Of a DNA stretch of 61,148 bases, positions 1 to 8,220 are shown piece by piece. The notes beneath the pieces are model-generated. The model did not search any database. It was given only the letters and a program-made list of their open reading frames with translations, and was not told where the DNA came from. The translations under genes were made by a program, and so were the position numbers. The stretch is from Dorea sp. 5-2. GTDB taxonomy: Bacteria; Bacillota; Clostridia; Lachnospirales; Lachnospiraceae. The stretch spans positions 296,428 through 357,575 of the forward strand of contig NZ_KE159759.1 in assembly GCF_000403455.2 (NCBI RefSeq), written 5' to 3'. Each line of letters opens with the position of its first letter. Positions within the stretch are counted from its first letter, which is position 1.

Positions 1-126
1 GACGTTCAAATCCTCAAAGATGAGGTGCAAGTCCTTAAGAACGACGTTCAAATCCTCAAAGATGAGGTGCAAGTCCTTAAGAACGACGTTCAAATCCTCA
101 AAGATGAGGTGCAAGTCCTCAAGAAT
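1..126 (+). repeat. 42-bp tandem repeat (3 units)
   Basis: Three head-to-tail 42-bp units run from base 1. The first two are identical and the third differs at its last few bases. Each unit encodes 14 residues, i.e. two heptads of the DVQILKD/EVQVLKN type. The array runs off the left edge, so its full copy number is unknown. Identity at the DNA level, not only the protein level, points to recent unit expansion or contraction. Confidence 0.95.
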
Positions 127-390
127 GAGGTCCAGACCCTGAATGACAAGATCCTGATCCTCAAGCAAGATACACAACGATTAGATCACCGGATGACGCA
201 CATTGAACTTACACTAGAGAATGAAACAAACCATGGCATTAAGATTATTGCGGAAGGACACCTTGATCTGAATCGTAAGCTTAGTGAAGCGCTAAAGTTT
301 GAGAATGAGAAGGAAATGATCCTTCTCAGAGTCACCCATCTTGAGAATGAGATGCGGTCAGTCAAGGAACAGCTTAACCAGTCAGCATAA
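1..390 (+). CDS. Coiled-coil heptad-repeat protein, 5' partial
   Basis: The frame is open from the first base, so the gene begins outside the window; an internal GTG at 25 is not a credible start. The visible ~129 residues form a long amphipathic coiled coil with L, V or I at heptad a/d positions. The first 42 residues come from the 42-bp repeat. The non-repetitive tail contains ENETN, AEGHLDLNRKL and FENEKE and ends in a second coiled coil. From memory, this tail resembles small conserved proteins of unknown function in Lachnospiraceae. There is no signal peptide or membrane segment in the visible part. A good terminator follows 22 bp after the stop. Function unknown. Confidence 0.8.
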   Translation, partial: DVQILKDEVQVLKNDVQILKDEVQVLKNDVQILKDEVQVLKNEVQTLNDKILILKQDTQRLDHRMTHIELTLENETNHGIKIIAEGHLDLNRKLSEALKFENEKEMILLRVTHLENEMRSVKEQLNQSA

Positions 391-411
391 TTACACATAA
401 TTACATAAGAA

Positions 412-448
412 AGCGCTGTAGGATCTTGAATCAGATCACTACAGCGCT
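412..448 (+). terminator. Rho-independent terminator
   Basis: A 10-bp perfect stem (AGCGCTGTAG/CTACAGCGCT) has an inner GATC/GATC pair in the loop and is followed by a T-rich run (CTTTCTTTG). It ends the coiled-coil gene. Confidence 0.85.
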
Positions 449-544
449 CTTTCTTTGCCCGCCTCATCTACTTCATCCGCCTCCCCAATCTTTCACTAGC
501 AGTCTTCTTCATCCATGCCCTCATGCCTCCATGATAAACAAAAT

Positions 545-574
545 TTACAAAATCGCAGCTATTTGTGGTATACT
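545..574 (+). promoter_or_regulatory. Sigma-A-type promoter of the WYL regulator
   Basis: TTACAA (545-550) and TATACT (569-574) are separated by 18 bp, placing transcription start near 581. This supports translation starting at 612 rather than at the upstream in-frame ATG at 426, which would lie before the promoter. Confidence 0.6.
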
Positions 575-611
575 AATACAATCCAACTTAACTGATTCGA
601 AGGTGATACAC

Positions 612-1520
612 ATGAAACTTGACCGAATGATCGGAATCCTGTCAATCCTATTACAGAAGGAAAAGGTAACCGCCCCATATCTCGCAGAGAAATTCGAAGT
701 CTCCCGCCGCACCATCAACCGGGACATTGAAGCTCTGTGCATGGCAGGAATACCTCTGGTAACAGAATCCGGGCAAAACGGCGGCGTCTCTATCATGGAA
801 GGCTACAAGATTGACCGTACGCTGCTCAGTACATCTGATATGCAGGCGATCCTGACAGGCCTTCGCAGCCTGGACAGCGTAAGCGGCTCAAACCAATATA
901 CACAGCTGATGGAGAAACTTTCTGCCGGTTCCTCCAACCTGCTCGCAGGCGATACCCACATTTTAATCGACCTCTCTTCCTGGTACAAAGACTCTCTTTC
1001 TCCGAAGATCGAGCTGCTCCATAACGCCATTCTCTCCGCACGAAAGGTCTCTTTCCTCTACTTTGCGCCGAAAGGCGAATCCTTCCGGTCGATAGAGCCT
1101 TACGACCTGCTCTTCCAGTGGGCGAACTGGTATGTGTGGGGTTGGTGTGAATGCAGGAAAGATTATCGGCTGTTCAAACTGAGCCGGATGACAGACTTAG
1201 AGATGGGAACTGTCTTTGAAAAACGTTCAACCCCGCTGCCCGACCTCTCCCAAAAGAACGTATTTCCTTATTCCTATCAGGTAAAGGCAAGAATACAGCC
1301 GGAATATAAATGGAGGCTGGTGGAAGAATTCGGACCGGAGAGCTTCACCGCCTTGCCGGACGGTGCTTTGCTCTTTACCTTCGGATTCACAGACAAGACC
1401 AGCATTGTCAGTTGGATCGCTTCCTTTGGCAGCGGCGCAGAACTCCTGGAACCTGCCGGGCTCAGACAAGATGTTCTGGCATTTGCCGAGGGAATCCGTC
1501 AAAAATATATTGAAACATGA
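612..1520 (+). CDS. YafY-type HTH/WYL transcriptional regulator
   Basis: 302-residue DNA-binding regulator. Residues 1-60 form an HTH_11-type winged helix (LDRMIGILSILL, then LAEKFEVSRRTINRDIEAL). A WYL domain follows from about 130 to 225 (FLYFAPKGESFRSIEPYDL, then WYVWGWCECRKDYRLFKLSRM), which in this family binds an effector. The start at 612 has AAGGTGA upstream and follows the promoter. The reading frame runs on upstream to 426, but that leader is low-complexity and proline-rich and precedes the promoter. The next gene encodes a GyrI-like small-molecule-binding protein, a common partner of WYL regulators in Firmicutes. Confidence 0.88.
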   Translation: MKLDRMIGILSILLQKEKVTAPYLAEKFEVSRRTINRDIEALCMAGIPLVTESGQNGGVSIMEGYKIDRTLLSTSDMQAILTGLRSLDSVSGSNQYTQLMEKLSAGSSNLLAGDTHILIDLSSWYKDSLSPKIELLHNAILSARKVSFLYFAPKGESFRSIEPYDLLFQWANWYVWGWCECRKDYRLFKLSRMTDLEMGTVFEKRSTPLPDLSQKNVFPYSYQVKARIQPEYKWRLVEEFGPESFTALPDGALLFTFGFTDKTSIVSWIASFGSGAELLEPAGLRQDVLAFAEGIRQKYIET

Positions 1521-1648
1521 CATACAGTTGTCCTGTTTGATCTGATAGAATATGTCCGTCAAGTCAAACACCGCCGCAGGCAAAGGGAATTTCAGACATC
1601 GGATACCTGCTTCACGGGAATGACAAAAAAGAAAGGATGGACTAAGAT

Positions 1649-2110
1649 ATGAATTATGAAATCGTAACATTAAAGGAAAAAATTGTTGTCGGTATATCCG
1701 CGCGAACCAACAATCTGTCCCCTGATATGGGCGCAGTGATCGGCGGTCTCTGGAATCGCTTCTATAATGAAGGCATCTATGCCTCTATTCCTGAAAAAAC
1801 CAACGGCAAAGCGCTTGGGATCTACACGGATTTTGCTGAGGATGAAAAAGCAGATTATACTGCGATGGTCGCCTGCGAGACATCGGCAGAACCACAGGGA
1901 GAGGAATTCGCCGAATATTGCGTCCGCCGGATTCCGGCAGGGCGGTATGCCAGATTCGTAATTCACGGAGATATGGTTCAGGCGGTTGCCTCGGCATGGC
2001 AGGAGATCTGGCAGATGGATCTGCCTAGGACTTTCCAATGCGACTTCGAAGAATATCAGGATGACTGTATGGATCAGGCAGAGATTCATATCTATATAGG
2101 TTTAATCTAA
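1649..2110 (+). CDS. GyrI-like / AraC-effector-binding domain protein
   Basis: 153-residue single-domain protein of the GyrI-like (AraC E-binding, SOUL-like) fold. It shows the usual features: an N-terminal beta strand with MNYEIVTLKEK, the central YTAMVACETSAEP strand, then RRIPAGRYARFVIHG and the final DQAEIHIYIGLI strand. It has no HTH, so it is a stand-alone ligand-binding domain. SD AAAGGATGG lies before the ATG. It lies 128 bp after the WYL regulator on the same strand, so the two may be co-regulated. The ligand cannot be told from the sequence. Confidence 0.8.
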   Translation: MNYEIVTLKEKIVVGISARTNNLSPDMGAVIGGLWNRFYNEGIYASIPEKTNGKALGIYTDFAEDEKADYTAMVACETSAEPQGEEFAEYCVRRIPAGRYARFVIHGDMVQAVASAWQEIWQMDLPRTFQCDFEEYQDDCMDQAEIHIYIGLI

Positions 2111-2161
2111 GCATGCCTGAAATACAGAAAAACCTTACGCAATAGTAAAAGGAGAAACACA

Positions 2162-2491
2162 ATGGCATCTAAAATCGAATTTGTAGAATTTATCGCCGAG
2201 CAGCTTCGGCACGCCGGAACCATCACCTACCGCAAGATGTTTGGAGAATACGGCATTTACTGCAACGGGAAGATCTTCGGCGTAATCTGTGACGATCAAC
2301 TTTACATTAAGATTACTGAAGCAGGAAGAAAAATTTGTCCAAAGCTTCAAGAAGCTCCGCCTTACGACGGAGCAAAGAATTACTTTCTTATGGAAGATGT
2401 GGAAGACCAGGCGCTTCTTACCTCTCTGGTAACCGCAACTTACCAGGAACTTCCGGAACCAAAACCGAAAAAGAAAAAGGCGAAAAAATAA
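2162..2491 (+). CDS. TfoX N-terminal domain protein
   Basis: 109 residues matching the TfoX/Sxy N-terminal domain: FVEFIAEQLRHAG, then TYRKMFGEYGIYCNGKIFGVICDDQLYIK, and a lysine-rich tail. The C-terminal half of full TfoX is absent, as is usual in Firmicutes. A clear AAAGGAG lies 7 bases before ATG. Convergent with the DUF624 gene, whose end lies 60 bp away. The role is unknown outside competence regulation in Gammaproteobacteria. Confidence 0.82.
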   Translation: MASKIEFVEFIAEQLRHAGTITYRKMFGEYGIYCNGKIFGVICDDQLYIKITEAGRKICPKLQEAPPYDGAKNYFLMEDVEDQALLTSLVTATYQELPEPKPKKKKAKK

Positions 2492-2551
2492 CGGTACTCT
2501 AATGTGGCAGGCAGATACCAACGGTATGGATCATTCCGGATGAGCCATAAA

Positions 2552-3166
2552 TTACTCGCCCAACTCTTTTTCAAATATCCATATCAGCATCTTCCCATGT
2601 ACCATTGCCGTAAGAGAACCTCCGGCGAGCATACCTGCTCCAAACACCGGCGTCCACAGAAGCCCTGCCACAAAGAAGACGCCGGTAATGAACAATAGAT
2701 ACATCGTCTGGGGAAGATACTTGAACACAAGCAGGATCCCATTGCGGTAAGCTGTCCCTGCCGGCATATCCATTCTTGCCGCAAGCGGGAAGAGATAGAA
2801 GACAAGCGCCAGCCACACTCCTGCCAGGACGCAGACCAATACTCTCATACCGTCAGCAAAACCCCCGTCCACACCCTGCCAGAACATATAGTCAAATATA
2901 AGCCCCGCCGCCGCGGCAAGAAGCGGAATCCACAGCTTCAGGGAGAAGCCAAGCTTACTCGTAAATACTCTCCAAAAATCCCGGAATACATACCCTTCCT
3001 CATCTCTCAGGATCCTGACGGCGGTTACATGCAGGGCACAAAGCGCCGCGCCCCCTGTCACCAGAGGAATAGAACATAAAATCCATATGATATTCAATTT
3101 TATCAGACTGACCCCCTTTTCGATCAGCCGAAACAACCTGCTCTCAAAATGAAATGCACCTGCCAT
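2552..3166 (-). CDS. DUF624 family membrane protein (YesL-like)
   Basis: 204-residue integral membrane protein with about five hydrophobic segments. The N-terminus (MAGAFHFESRLFRLIEKGVSLIKLNIIWILCSIPLVTGGA) is typical of DUF624/YesL proteins, which are usually the last gene of carbohydrate ABC operons in Firmicutes. The start at 3166 was chosen because GGAGGGAAAGAC precedes it. It lies 31 bp after the MalG-like permease stop and appears to be the operon's last gene. Biochemical role is not established. Confidence 0.85.
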   Translation of the reverse strand: MAGAFHFESRLFRLIEKGVSLIKLNIIWILCSIPLVTGGAALCALHVTAVRILRDEEGYVFRDFWRVFTSKLGFSLKLWIPLLAAAAGLIFDYMFWQGVDGGFADGMRVLVCVLAGVWLALVFYLFPLAARMDMPAGTAYRNGILLVFKYLPQTMYLLFITGVFFVAGLLWTPVFGAGMLAGGSLTAMVHGKMLIWIFEKELGE

Positions 3167-3197
3167 GTCTTTCCCTCCGTCTTTATGATGTACCAAT

Positions 3198-4034
3198 CTA
3201 TCCTTTGATTCCCGTAGACGCAATACCTTCCACATAATATTTTTGCAGGAAGATAAACATAACCAGCATCGGAATCGCCGATATAGTCAGGGACGCCATG
3301 ATCGGCCCGTAATTGATCGGCTTCGATCCGAAGAATGTCTGGATCGCCAGTTGGATGGTACGCTTCTCTTCTCCCGTAACCACCAGCAAAGGCCACATGA
3401 AATCATTCCAGTGCGCAACAAAATCCAGGATGAAGATGGTTGCGTACACCGTTCCCGAAATCGGCATTACTACATTGAAGAATGTCTTGATGGGTCCACA
3501 TCCGTCAATAGACGACGCCTCTAAGAGCTCATCCGGTATATCCATGAAAAACTGACGGAACATATAAATACTGAAGCATTTCGCGACAAAAGGCATGATC
3601 AGGGACGCCCAGGAATTAATCCATCCCAGATCCGCCATCTCCCTGTACATCGGAAGCATGATCGCCTCCGCCGGAAATACCATCAGACTGATCACAAGTG
3701 TCAATAAAAAGCTCTTTCCTTTGAATTCGAATTTCGCCAATGCATATCCACAGATGGAATTCACCAACAGATCCAATAAGATGATCACTAATACATAGAA
3801 CAGACTGTTTCCGATGAATTTCCACATATTGATCCGCTGAAATACTTCTATATAATTATCCAGGGAAGCTCCCCTAGGGATAAATGTGGACAGCGAGTTC
3901 AGTCCTTTGAAGATCTGTGCCTCCGGCTTCAGGGACGACGCGATCATCCAGATCAGCGGAGACACGAATATCAACGCGATCAAAGTATTGCCGAGATAAA
4001 ATGCAGCATTTCCTAATGTTTTTTTCTTCGTCAT
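3198..4034 (-). CDS. Carbohydrate ABC transporter permease (MalG/CUT1 type)
   Basis: 278-residue inner-membrane permease with six predicted helices. The EAA loop around residue 185 reads EASSIDGCGPIKTFFNVVMPI, which contacts an ATPase. The start of the helix array (LIALIFVSPLIWMIASSLKPEAQI) is typical of CUT1 family MalG homologues. It is encoded 19 bp after the MalF-like permease and forms the channel with it. No ATPase gene is in the operon, so a shared MsmK-like ATPase elsewhere is likely, as in many Firmicutes. Confidence 0.93.
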   Translation of the reverse strand: MTKKKTLGNAAFYLGNTLIALIFVSPLIWMIASSLKPEAQIFKGLNSLSTFIPRGASLDNYIEVFQRINMWKFIGNSLFYVLVIILLDLLVNSICGYALAKFEFKGKSFLLTLVISLMVFPAEAIMLPMYREMADLGWINSWASLIMPFVAKCFSIYMFRQFFMDIPDELLEASSIDGCGPIKTFFNVVMPISGTVYATIFILDFVAHWNDFMWPLLVVTGEEKRTIQLAIQTFFGSKPINYGPIMASLTISAIPMLVMFIFLQKYYVEGIASTGIKG

Positions 4035-4053
4035 GGTATTCTCTCCTCCCCGC

Positions 4054-4938
4054 CTAATCTGCTTTGATAATCTTCTTCATACCCAGTGACAGGCTGATAA
4101 CGATCACGAAGAAGATCGCCGCTACCGCACATGCGTATCCGAAGTTCCGCTTCTGGAATCCCTGTTCATAGATATAATATACCAGTGTCCTGGTAGAGTT
4201 CTGCGGTCCTCCCTTGGTCATAACATAAGGCTGTGTGAAGAGCTTCATTGCCTGGATGACCGTGATCATGACCACATACTGGATCACATTCTTAAGTCCC
4301 GGAAGCGTCACATAGAAGAAGCTCGCGATCTTTCCGGCGCCGTCTATGGAAGCCGCCTCATACTGCTCCGGTGAGATGCCCTGCAAGCCCGCCAGGAAGA
4401 TCATCATCTGATATCCGGCGCCCTGCCATGCCGACATGAATATGATCGAGTTCATCGCCGTATCCGGATCGTTCAGGAATCCGCACGGATCAAAGCCCAG
4501 ATTCACTAGCAATGCATTCAGAAGACCGCTGTCCGGACTTGAGTTATACATTACGGTCCAGAGGATCGCAACGACTACCATAGAGGTAACCTGCGGGCTG
4601 AAATATGCCGCGCGGAAGATGGACACTCCCTTTCTCCGGGAAGAGATCAGAAGCGCCAGTCCTAATGCAAGTACCGTCTGAAAAGGTACGACCAGAACAG
4701 TAAAATAGAGTGTATTCTTCACTGCGATCCAGAAATCCGCATCCTGGAACAGTTCAATAAAATTGTTAAACCCGCAGAAAACAATCCGGTCCGGGCGCAT
4801 AATATTATAGTCCGTGAACGCATACCGCACCGTCTGCAAAGACGGATAGATCAAGAACGCCGCCAACAGGATGACTGCCGGAAGGATAAATATGTAAGCT
4901 GCTTTCCTCTCGCTCGCTTTGTTTACTGATTTTTGCAT
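4054..4938 (-). CDS. Carbohydrate ABC transporter permease (MalF/UgpA type)
   Basis: 294-residue partner permease. Its EAA loop reads EQYEAASIDGAGKIASFFYVTLPGLK, and the LIYPSLQTVRYAFTDYN segment after helix 1 is typical of CUT1 MalF/UgpA proteins. The ATG at 4938 is preferred over a TTG two codons upstream because AAGGGGG sits at proper distance from it. It lies 21 bp downstream of the binding-protein gene. Confidence 0.93.
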   Translation of the reverse strand: MQKSVNKASERKAAYIFILPAVILLAAFLIYPSLQTVRYAFTDYNIMRPDRIVFCGFNNFIELFQDADFWIAVKNTLYFTVLVVPFQTVLALGLALLISSRRKGVSIFRAAYFSPQVTSMVVVAILWTVMYNSSPDSGLLNALLVNLGFDPCGFLNDPDTAMNSIIFMSAWQGAGYQMMIFLAGLQGISPEQYEAASIDGAGKIASFFYVTLPGLKNVIQYVVMITVIQAMKLFTQPYVMTKGGPQNSTRTLVYYIYEQGFQKRNFGYACAVAAIFFVIVISLSLGMKKIIKAD

Positions 4939-4959
4939 AACCAATCCCCCTTTTCCTCA

Positions 4960-6252
4960 TTAATCATTCGCATAATACTTATTATAATCCTTATCCATAG
5001 CTTCTGCCGCCGCGTCAAGCGCCTCCTGTGGATCCACGCCGGTGAAGATATTCAGCATTGCCTCCGCAAATTCCGCCGTCAGCACGCTGTAAGATGGTGT
5101 CCTTGGTCTTGGATGTCCCGTCTCCATGAGTTGTTCCTTAAATATGGAGCGCGGATATTCGTTATATTCTTCCAGGACATCATAGCTTGACACCCTTGTA
5201 GGAGGTTTCGCGATAGCCTGCGCATAGGTCGTTACGTTCTCCTCCGAGAATAAGAACCGCATTACTTCCTTTACCGCATCCAGATCCTGAACGTTCTTTG
5301 TCACAGAGGCAGCCCAGTCTCCGGTAGGCGAAGTGGGAATTCCGCCGCCATCCGCCACCGGGAAATAGGTAACTCCCCAGTTCAGATCCGGATAATCCTT
5401 CTCAAGCGTCGCCACTTCCCAGGAACCTCCAAGCATAGTCGCGGCTTTTCCGTTATGGAATTCCTTCTGGATCGGGTCAATGTTGGCATAGCCATCCTGG
5501 ATCAGACGATTCAGGAACTTTGCCGCCTCCACGCCTTCGGCGCTGTTCAGATATCCTTCTGCCGAGCTTCCATCTTCATTGACAAAATCCGTTCCGTTGG
5601 ATATCCAGAACTGTTCCAATACATAAGACAGGCCCTCGCCCTTATCCATGATGATATTCGTGCCTACCACGCCGTCTTTCGTCAGCTTCTTCGCCGCCTC
5701 GTAATATTCGGACCAGGTCCAGGCGTCATCCTTGCTTTCCGGTACGTCGATCCCTGCCTTGCTAAGCAGATCCTTATTGTAATACAACGCTACCGAGCTC
5801 TCTGTGGCGCCCACTGCATAGATATTCTCTCCATAGGTATTCTGCCGCTTCGAAGAATCGAAGAAATCTGCCCATTCCTCCTCCGAGAAGAAATCATCAA
5901 GCGGAAGCGTTACTTCATTTGCCGCATAGATCGACACATTCGGTCCGTCCACATACAGAATATCCGGCAAATCGTTGGAGGTAATCGCCGCATTGACCTT
6001 ATCCTCATATGCATAAGAATCCGCACGCACAATTGCCTCCCTGCGAAGCTCGATCTCGCCTTCATGTGCCTGGTTGAATTCTTCAATCTTTGCAACCCAC
6101 CAGTCTTCGATCGCCGGTTCGTCGCTCGGGCTCCACACGGTTATCACCGACTCTCCGTCTTCGTTCACCCTCTCCTTCGTCTTCCCGCATCCCGTGAAGG
6201 CACCTGATACCATCACGGCTGCGAGCAACACCGCAACTACTCTTTTTCTCAT
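4960..6252 (-). CDS. Extracellular sugar-binding lipoprotein (CUT1 ABC, SBP family 1)
   Basis: 430 residues. A signal peptide with lipobox FTGC (Cys22) anchors it to the outer face of the membrane. The mature part shows family-1 solute-binding features: ITVWSPSDEPAIEDW near the N-terminus, PDILYVDG, the GKAATMLGGSWE segment and the FLFSEE region. It delivers the substrate to the two downstream permeases. The ligand is probably a fructose-containing oligosaccharide, inferred only from the GH32 gene 16 bp upstream. Confidence 0.93.
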   Translation of the reverse strand: MRKRVVAVLLAAVMVSGAFTGCGKTKERVNEDGESVITVWSPSDEPAIEDWWVAKIEEFNQAHEGEIELRREAIVRADSYAYEDKVNAAITSNDLPDILYVDGPNVSIYAANEVTLPLDDFFSEEEWADFFDSSKRQNTYGENIYAVGATESSVALYYNKDLLSKAGIDVPESKDDAWTWSEYYEAAKKLTKDGVVGTNIIMDKGEGLSYVLEQFWISNGTDFVNEDGSSAEGYLNSAEGVEAAKFLNRLIQDGYANIDPIQKEFHNGKAATMLGGSWEVATLEKDYPDLNWGVTYFPVADGGGIPTSPTGDWAASVTKNVQDLDAVKEVMRFLFSEENVTTYAQAIAKPPTRVSSYDVLEEYNEYPRSIFKEQLMETGHPRPRTPSYSVLTAEFAEAMLNIFTGVDPQEALDAAAEAMDKDYNKYYAND

Positions 6253-6268
6253 CTTTCTTGCTCCTTTC

Positions 6269-7927
6269 TCATCTCTCCCATATTGATCTCATGCAGAAAA
6301 CTTCTGCCCTCTTGATACACTCAGGTGTGTCTGTATGTAATATGAAACATCCGGCATCTGATGTGTCATAAAACAACTTGGTTCCTGCCGCCTCACCGTC
6401 ATTCACATATACTTCCGTGGTACGGCGGTCCACGAAGATCTCCAGTTTCAGCACCTGCCCCACATCTGCGGGGAACGTCACATGCTCACTCTTCACTCCG
6501 TGGGTCTTAAGGCGAAGCCCCTTCCCGTCATTGATCAGAAGCATCTTGCTTCCGTTATTTTCAGATAAGCAGATCGAAAAAGGAATATCTTTGCTGAACT
6601 CAAGCTCTGCCTTATATGTATTCGGAGTGATCCCTTCCAGGCAGACTTCTTCTTTCTGTCCCTGGTATAATATTCCTCCTTTCAAGGCTTCCACCTCTTT
6701 CACCGGGGTCAAGTACAGCCTGTTGTCTCTGATGTGCATTTCCCTGGGGATCGTCATGCTTCCGCAGACACCGTTCTCCATCTCCTGATGTTCCCCGTAA
6801 AAATCAGAGATCCAGCCGATGCTGATCCGCCGTCCTTCATGTTCAAAGCTCTGCATCGCGTAGCAATTACTGCAGAAATCAAACCAGCCTCTGTTTTCTT
6901 CCGTAAATACACCTCTTCGGAAATCTCCGACATAGTATCTGCTCATCTGGTATCTGCCGAAGGAATCCTTATGATGCATCAATGCACCAATCGCCAGATA
7001 CTTCCCGTCAAGTTCTATAAAATCCGGACATTCCACACAGCGGATCCCCTCTTCTTCCTCTGTCAGCAATGAGCCGGCATAATCCCAGTGCTCCATATCC
7101 CCGGATTCATACAGCAGGATCGCTGCTTTTCCGTCAAGCGCGCTGCCAAGGACCATATACCACTTACCGTCTGCCCGCAGCACCTTGGGATCCCTGAAAT
7201 CAAAGGACGCCCCCGCAGGCCTCTTGCCGATCAGCAGCTTCTCTTCCGAAAAATGGATCATATCACTGCTCTTCATCATCCACTGCTGCTGCAGGGTCTG
7301 CTCACCGTCAACGCAAGGACCCATGCTTCGGGTCAGATAGAAGACCACCTCATCCTCCTTAACCACCGCCGAACCGGAGAACGCGCCTCCTGCCAGTTCC
7401 TTTGGCGCATCCAGGATCTCCTTCTGCGGCTCCAACACTACAGGAAGATGCGTCCAATGGATCAGATCCCTGCTTACCGCATGTCCCCAGTACATATGAG
7501 ACCAGCTCTGCCCATGCGGATTAAACTGATAGAACATATGGTAATATCCCTGGAACCAGCACAATCCGTTCGGATCATTGATCCAGTTCTTCCAGGGTGT
7601 GAAATGATAAGCTTCCCGGATCGGAGAATCATACCATTCTGTCTCTTCCCGCTTTACGAATCTGCCGCTCTCGTCCTGTTCCAGATAACAGACCCCTTCC
7701 CTCAGAAGATCCGCACACCCGCTCAGATAACAGATCGAAACCTCACATCCTTCACAGAAGATCTCATACTCACAATTCTTCTTTACAGGTATCCGAAGCC
7801 ATCTATAGTATGCCTTCCCTGCAGGAACCTTCTGACACTCTCCATCGCCGGACATCACCCGGATGCTGCCTCCTGTCTGTAAGGCTCTGGCAAATATCTC
7901 CAGCCTTGTATATTTTCCTGTATTCAT
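6269..7927 (-). CDS. GH32 beta-fructosidase (sucrose/fructan hydrolase)
   Basis: 552-residue glycoside hydrolase family 32 enzyme, cytoplasmic (no signal peptide). The three catalytic motifs are present: WINDPNG at about 115-121 (nucleophile Asp118), FRDP at 244-247 (stabilising Asp246), and EC at 299-300 (acid/base Glu299). Substrate-pocket FSGSAV is at about 183. The C-terminal beta-sandwich contains SICLSENNGSKMLLI and RRTTEVYVNDGE. A ~100-residue N-terminal extension before the catalytic domain is longer than in typical SacA. The start at 7927 has AAAGGAGGAGACAG upstream; the frame continues upstream but without a better site. First gene of the sugar operon. Confidence 0.93.
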   Translation of the reverse strand: MNTGKYTRLEIFARALQTGGSIRVMSGDGECQKVPAGKAYYRWLRIPVKKNCEYEIFCEGCEVSICYLSGCADLLREGVCYLEQDESGRFVKREETEWYDSPIREAYHFTPWKNWINDPNGLCWFQGYYHMFYQFNPHGQSWSHMYWGHAVSRDLIHWTHLPVVLEPQKEILDAPKELAGGAFSGSAVVKEDEVVFYLTRSMGPCVDGEQTLQQQWMMKSSDMIHFSEEKLLIGKRPAGASFDFRDPKVLRADGKWYMVLGSALDGKAAILLYESGDMEHWDYAGSLLTEEEEGIRCVECPDFIELDGKYLAIGALMHHKDSFGRYQMSRYYVGDFRRGVFTEENRGWFDFCSNCYAMQSFEHEGRRISIGWISDFYGEHQEMENGVCGSMTIPREMHIRDNRLYLTPVKEVEALKGGILYQGQKEEVCLEGITPNTYKAELEFSKDIPFSICLSENNGSKMLLINDGKGLRLKTHGVKSEHVTFPADVGQVLKLEIFVDRRTTEVYVNDGEAAGTKLFYDTSDAGCFILHTDTPECIKRAEVFCMRSIWER

Positions 7928-8023
7928 CTGTCTCCTCCTTTTTAGTAAAACCGTTTCCATATCTCTATTCTTTAATATATCTATATAATTTAGACATATT
8001 TTCCGCATTTTTCTACATTTTAT

Positions 8024-8039
8024 GTGGAACCCGTTCCAC
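8024..8039 (-). promoter_or_regulatory. LacI-family operator at the fructan operon start
   Basis: Inverted repeat GTGGAAC-CC-GTTCCAC with perfect 7-bp arms. It covers about +1 to +16 of the predicted start of the GH32 operon, a classic repression position. The divergence-free neighbour upstream encodes a LacI-family repressor, which is inferred to bind here. Confidence 0.75.
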
Positions 8040-8045
8040 GCTATG

Positions 8046-8074
8046 ATTGTAGTATACTTACCAGGATTTGTCAA
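8046..8074 (-). promoter_or_regulatory. Sigma-A promoter of the GH32-ABC operon
   Basis: On the minus strand, TTGACA (8074-8069), a 17-bp spacer and TACAAT (8051-8046) form a near-consensus promoter. Start is predicted near 8039, leaving a ~110-nt leader before GH32. Confidence 0.82.
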
Positions 8075-8103
8075 TCACATCCTGTTATTTTTTCTCATAC
8101 ACG

Positions 8104-8148
8104 AAAAAAAGAAGATTTTGTATTGTGCACTTTGTACAAAACCTTCTT
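8104..8148 (-). terminator. Terminator of the lacI gene
   Basis: Arms 8109-8122 and 8135-8148 pair at 13 of 14 positions around a 12-nt loop. On the minus strand the stem runs into seven Ts. It separates lacI from the GH32 operon. Confidence 0.82.
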
Positions 8149-8220
8149 TTTCAATCTTCTCTTGTCTATTTTCAACAAATCCCGTTTCTGCTTTTTTCGC
8201 AACTTTACCAAAAATCTTTC

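Noticed and set aside
1..126. Possible CRISPR array
   Set aside because: The units are contiguous with no spacers and encode heptads in one open frame.
426..611. 62-residue N-terminal extension of the WYL regulator
   Set aside because: Lies before and across the predicted promoter, is proline-rich and has no homology; 612 has the SD.
5455..6207. 250-codon plus-strand open frame
   Set aside because: It is antisense to the sugar-binding lipoprotein gene, with no SD and biased composition from the opposite frame.
7088..7882. 264-codon plus-strand open frame
   Set aside because: Antisense to the GH32 gene, whose catalytic motifs are clear.
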